Source of the DNA: Heliocidaris erythrogramma
Taxonomy: Eukaryota > Echinodermata > Echinoidea > Camarodonta > Echinometridae
Length of the DNA: 64,000 nt
Direction: 5' to 3'
Assembly: GCA_025617745.1 (NCBI GenBank)
Contig: CM046870.1
Span: 10,530,410 to 10,594,409 of the forward strand
Shown here: in pieces, positions 60,420 through 64,000 of the stretch
Layout of the letters: each line of letters starts with the position of its first letter
Position numbering within the stretch: position 1 is the first letter of the stretch
Position numbers and translations under genes: made by a program
Notes under the pieces: generated by a model
What the model saw: the letters and a program-made list of their open reading frames with translations, nothing else
Database searches by the model: none
What the model was told of the DNA's origin: nothing

Positions 60420-60497
60420 AAACTACGACTGTAAGGACAACTACAACGCCCACAACATCAACCGCAACGACTACCACAGTGTCAACAACCACTTTGG
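60420..60497 (+). CDS. Exon: linker L4, cassette E (12 nt shorter)
   Basis: A 78-nt, phase 1-1 exon beginning ETTTVRTTTTPTTSTATT. It lacks four codons relative to A-D, including part of the basic patch, and stays in frame. It joins directly to the second module copy. Confidence 0.78.
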
Positions 60498-60752
60498 GTA
60501 GGATTTAGGAATTTGGTGTAAAGTTATTGCGTAGGTATATGCAAAATAATATGAAAACTTTTATTGAGGTAAGTCTGAGTGTGAGTTTAGATACACAAAC
60601 AAAAACTGCGTCTTTCCCGTGACTTTGCGCGCCATTACGTTTCACTATTATAGTTAGGCAAATGCATGGTACATTTTGAGGTCGTTTCCCTGGTCTTGGC
60701 ACTTGAAAATTTATAGTAGATTGAACATATTCATGTTGTTTAATTTTGACAG

Positions 60753-60979
60753 GGTGCTACGATGAGCTAAACAGCTATGTTCTCAATGAAGTCATGTCTT
60801 ACACTACACCAGTCACGTCAACGAGGGCAGATTTGACAGGAATTGAGATTACTTTTCCGACAGACGTTGACATAAATCTCTTGGTTTTTGCGAGCTCAGA
60901 CGGTCAGCGGTACATAGATGTTACAGCAGATACCAATCTCAATACAACAGAAACTGATGACCTTATGACTGGCGAACAG
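60753..60979 (+). CDS. Exon: Cys-bracketed module, first half (copy 2)
   Basis: Same 227 nt, phases and protein as copy 1. The one change I found (AAC to AAT in the NLNTTE stretch) is silent. Confidence 0.85.
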
Positions 60980-61408
60980 GTAATAATCATTTCAGTTAAC
61001 TTGACCGTGTTTAATTATGAATTGTACACCTTTCCTCTTTCGTGTTGTGTTTTCAGAAGAATCTTTATCTCCGCAGAGTTCTAATCGGCGGGGTAATAAA
61101 TGATACCGTCTGACCAATCATCTATCAATATATATTACGCTAAGGATAAGGATTTGGGGCCTTTTTTGTGGGGGGGGGGGGTTGAATAGGCGCCTCCCCT
61201 GGCCCTTTCGGTCCCCACCTTTTGGTAGCCATGGGCGGGGAATGGTTCTTAGAGTGGTGGGAGGCACTTCTTAAGGGCTGACGTACGTGTCGTCCAAATT
61301 TCATAAATTCTTCTTAAACATTGAATTTCAGGAGGGAGTAATAATTCTGCCAAGCCACGAAGCTGGCTTGTACTTTCATGCCCAACCCATACCCTTTACC
61401 TGTGAAGG

Positions 61409-61985
61409 GGAGAAACTTCAATTGGTGTATTGCAAAGAACAGCGTGACGTGTAGCCTACTAGCTCCAAGGCCATATCCGCATGCATGTATGGCTTCAGTG
61501 TACGCGTCGCAACAACACATGTGTTATTAAGGAGCCCCCCCCCCCCCCCCAACCAAAAAAAAAAATGAATACGTATAGGATATTAATCCCTTCTCCCTCT
61601 GCGCTGGGGGTGACGGGAGGCCAATGGTATGAGGGGGGGGGGGGGGAATAGTAGGGAATAGTCAATCCATCGGTCCTTCCAAAATTAAATAAAATTTTGC
61701 TCATTTTTGTATTCATGATTACAAGGGACGCTAATTATGCATGTTATGTTTTCATGGCCTTAATTTCTCTAAGTATTACCCTACAGAAACATGGCAAGAT
61801 CAAAATCGCTCTCTCTAGCTCTATGGATATAGTACTACTTGAACATACTTATATCCATATCATTTAGTCTTCATCAATAGGAACATGTCTTTTCTTCAAA
61901 AATCATCCAAGATTTGGATAAATAACACACGCTCACGTATTGTAAATACGTGTTGATAAAAACAAATATATAACACTTTACCCGA
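61409..61985. other. Copy-2-specific intron segment
   Basis: About 560 bp absent from copy 1, where ...GGGGAAACC joins TTTTGTTAAATTCAC. It contains C and G runs (about 61536-61550, 61634-61646). No terminal repeats or target duplication are seen, so loss from copy 1 is likelier than insertion here. Confidence 0.6.
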
Positions 61986-62088
61986 CTTTTTTTAAATTCA
62001 CTTGATTATTGTGAGAAATATACGGTACGTTTGCGGTGATTAATCACAAACAGAGCTAGCGCCCGTGGATGTCCACGGGCTGTTTCTG

Positions 62089-62102
62089 CTAGTCATGCTA
62101 GT
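62089..62102. other. Transposon excision footprint
   Basis: CTAGT-CATG-CTAGT: two copies of the target duplication seen around the MITE at 48019-48443, separated by CA and TG, the terminal bases of that MITE. Confidence 0.75.
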
Positions 62103-62422
62103 TGTTTATATTTTGTTAATTTTGTCTTGTTAGGGGTGGCTATTAATAAAAGTCATTCTCTAGGCCAGATTCCATACTTGAAAACAGACGAATAGTCTCA
62201 TTGATCAAGATTCCATATGAATATACAAATTACAAAATTCGTATGATCTTCATGGGGAATGATCAATTTGATGCTTTAAAAAGTGAAATAAAATGTGTCT
62301 TTCAAAGAAATCCGCATCACAATTCAGAAATGGATTCTGGCAAATTATTTGAATATAGAACAATTTCTTCCCGATGCATCTCATACGTCTCACTGCTGGC
62401 TTTGTTTGCGTGTTTTATCTAG

Positions 62423-62564
62423 GTTACGGTAATTCCTGTGCAACAAACGGGCGGAACCGTGGGGAGAATCATCTTTAATCCAGCTCTTCCCTCCGTGCGT
62501 AGTGTACGAGTGACATTCACGGAGTTTGTAAATGTATCCTTGAGTTTGCATGGTTGTAACGAAG
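62423..62564 (+). CDS. Exon: Cys-bracketed module, second half (copy 2)
   Basis: Same length, phases and protein as 48769-48910; GGA to GGT in HGC is silent. Confidence 0.85.
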
Positions 62565-62803
62565 GTAATTAGAAATTATGGAAAGGTAGAAGTTGGCATA
62601 TTGAACATAAGATTCTGAACAAATCTTTTCATTTAACAATTTCGGATAATGATGATAATAGGCGTATGTTTTTGGCGCATTGTCAACGTAGAATTATTAA
62701 ATTCAGTCCTTTTTGATATCCAACATGATAATTATGAACTTAAAAAGGTGAGATATCAAAATTGTTCTATATCGGTATTACGCATTTTTGTGCTTCCCGG
62801 TAG

Positions 62804-62848
62804 GTACTGTTCCAACGACTGCCACACCTGAGTCAACAACTCAACCAC
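62804..62848 (+). CDS. Exon: linker L1 after module copy 2
   Basis: GTVPTTATPESTTQP; one replacement (P to S) relative to cassette A. Confidence 0.8.
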
Positions 62849-63089
62849 GTAAGAACCCATCATAATTCTTCTTCATGTTGTAAATGTGATTTGGCCGGCA
62901 ACTATAATGTTTGACAAATCATATCTGAAAGAAAGCATTAAAAATGAAAACACCTGCAGTATCTTATAATCAGATTCACTAGTGCAGATAAGTTTTGTGA
63001 AAGTAATTTATTTCACAATCATTTGTACTCTGGAATATTCATATAAAACATGCTGATAAATTATATGTTCATTTTTTATATGCTTCTAG

Positions 63090-63131
63090 CAACTACAAGA
63101 ACAACAACAATTGAGACGACAACGCCACCTG
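63090..63131 (+). CDS. Exon: linker L2 after module copy 2
   Basis: Same as cassette A L2. No L3 or L4 follows; the intron instead joins into a third module copy. Confidence 0.8.
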
Positions 63132-63468
63132 GTAATAATCATTTCCATTACTTCGAAAGAAATAATTAATATGGGTGAAATATTAATCACATCTGTGTTA
63201 TGCGTGGACCTATATCAATACCCCCCCCCCCCCAAAAAAAAAAGAAGAAAAATACCCACATAATTCGTTAAAGCGGTCATTGTATATTATATTGAATTTA
63301 AGGTACCCAGTATTCAGCAAAATCGCTTATAATCGAACCATAAGTTTGAACTGAATACACTGATGGAGTCATAACTACAGATGTGATATTATCGAGATAT
63401 TCTGCTTATTGTAAGCCACTTGTTATTTATAGTAGATTGAACATATTCATGTTGTTTAATTTTGACAG

Positions 63469-63695
63469 GGTGCTACGATGAGCTAAACAGCTATGTTCTC
63501 AATGAAGTCATGTCTTACACTACACCAGTCACGTCAACGAGGGCAGATTTGACAGGAATTGAGATTACTTTTCCGACAGACGTTGACATAAATCTCTTGG
63601 TTTTTGCGAGCTCAGACGGTCAGCGGTACATAGATGTTACAGCAGATACCAATCTCAATACAACAGAAACTGATGACCTTATGACTGGCGAACAG
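63469..63695 (+). CDS. Exon: Cys-bracketed module, first half (copy 3)
   Basis: 227 nt with the same protein as copies 1 and 2. The duplicated block starts near 63430 (TAGTAGATTGAACATATTC) and runs off the window at 64000. The second-half exon should lie beyond the edge. Confidence 0.85.
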
Positions 63696-64000
63696 GTAAT
63701 AATCATTTCAATTAACTTGACCGTGTTTAATTATGAATTGTACACCTTTCCTCTTTCGTGTTGTGTTTTCAGAAGAATCTTTATCTCCGCAGAGTTCTAA
63801 TCGGCGGGGTAATAAATGATTCCGTCTGACCAATCATCTATCTATATATATTACGCTAAGGATAAGGATTTGGGGCCTTTTTTTTGGGGGGGGGGGGTTG
63901 AATAGGCGCCTCCCCTGGCCCTTTCGGTCCCCACCTTTTGGTACCCACGGGCGGGAATGGTTCTTTGAGTGATGGGAGGCACTTCTTAAGGGCTGACGTA

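Larger units (their letters stand above)
49150..60540 (+). repeat. Five-unit tandem array of 2.43-kb linker cassettes (A-E)
   Basis: L1 starts are at 49150, 51589, 54020, 56456 and 58889, giving unit lengths of 2439, 2431, 2436 and 2433 bp. Introns are repeated with the exons and nearly identical, especially in A-D. Cassette coding length is 201 nt (67 codons, about half Thr) in A-D and 189 nt in E. Each boundary between cassettes carries a relic of the 3' end of the module exon at 48769-48910, so the unit began as a duplication with one break inside that exon. Confidence 0.93.
60541..63429 (+). repeat. Second copy of the module-plus-L1-L2 segment
   Basis: It matches 47033-49775 with few changes. 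The left joint at 60540/60541 lies in the intron after L4 of cassette E, and the right joint near 63429 in the intron after L2. Differences are the absence of the 425-bp MITE, about 560 bp of extra intron (about 61409-61985) and a few substitutions. Confidence 0.9.
7688..63695 (+). other. Span of one mucin-type, cysteine-rich secreted protein gene (partial at both ends)
   Basis: All exons listed as CDS below chain together in one direction with matching intron phases (1-2-1-0-0-1-0-0-1-1-0-0-1-0-1, then repeated phase 1). Domain order is TIL, Cys exon, LDLa, VWC, VWC-like, Thr linker, TIL-like, VWC, then a Cys-bracketed module and a repeated Thr-rich linker. SCO-spondin, hemocytin/hemolectin and gel-forming mucins share such domains; I infer an extracellular, possibly multimerising glycoprotein. 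The first exon starts in phase 1 and no VWD/C8 exon was recognised to its left, so the 5' part lies outside the window or was missed. No stop-containing final exon or CTCK domain is seen. The exact orthologue is not decided. Confidence 0.8.

Noticed and set aside
49150..60540. CRISPR array or satellite interpretation of the tandem units
   Set aside because: Units are 2.4 kb with splice-bounded exons and introns in a eukaryotic context; this is a segmental tandem duplication.

Overview
The window is AT-rich, intron-dense animal DNA packed with transposable elements. It looks like a marine invertebrate deuterostome; an echinoderm, perhaps a sea urchin, is my best guess. That guess rests on the long G/C and T/G homopolymer runs, a Penelope-like element, CR1-type and Ty3/gypsy debris, and many foldback and MITE elements. 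Nothing here proves the species.

One host gene can be followed on the + strand from 7688 to 63695, and it continues past both window edges. It encodes a large cysteine-rich, mucin-type secreted protein of the SCO-spondin/hemocytin/gel-forming-mucin kind. I assembled it exon by exon from splice sites and codon phase. The order is: a TIL-like domain (7688-7940), a short Cys exon (8371-8435), an LDL-receptor class A repeat (12516-12676), a VWC domain split over two exons (21231, 23278), a short linker (23670), a second VWC-like pair (25185, 26151), a tiny Thr linker (29548), a TIL-like Cys exon (36518), a third VWC pair (37311, 38730), and a roughly 123-residue cysteine-bracketed module on two exons (47245, 48769) followed by Thr-rich linkers. 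Every junction is phase-compatible.

The right third (about 47-64 kb) is the most unusual part. The Thr-rich (PTS, mucin-type) linker is made of four tiny phase 1-1 exons (45, 42, 24 and 90 nt). This whole 2.43-kb block of exons and introns is repeated in tandem five times (cassettes A-E, 49150-60497). The cysteine module upstream is then repeated a second time (60753-62564) and a third time (from 63469). The joins lie in introns or leave exon relics, so the reading frame is kept and the linker is simply lengthened.

The left and middle introns hold the mobile DNA. It includes a long inverted repeat (3332-7518), TTAA-flanked MITEs (4196, 19591, 22077), TA-flanked and hAT-like elements (9221, 13422, 23954, 28147), an 806-bp foldback carrying tRNA-like boxes (15988), a tRNA-Arg(TCT) gene with a T-run terminator (30664), a decayed CR1/Jockey-type LINE on the minus strand (31353-34935), a Ty3/gypsy integrase fragment (41813-42613) and a Penelope-like element (42614-46340). 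The Penelope-like element is itself interrupted by the 3' end of another one, whose ends carry hammerhead-ribozyme-like motifs.

Limits: calls rest on reading motifs, splice signals and repeats by eye. No alignment, RNA or database evidence was available, and small exons in phase-symmetric introns could have been missed.
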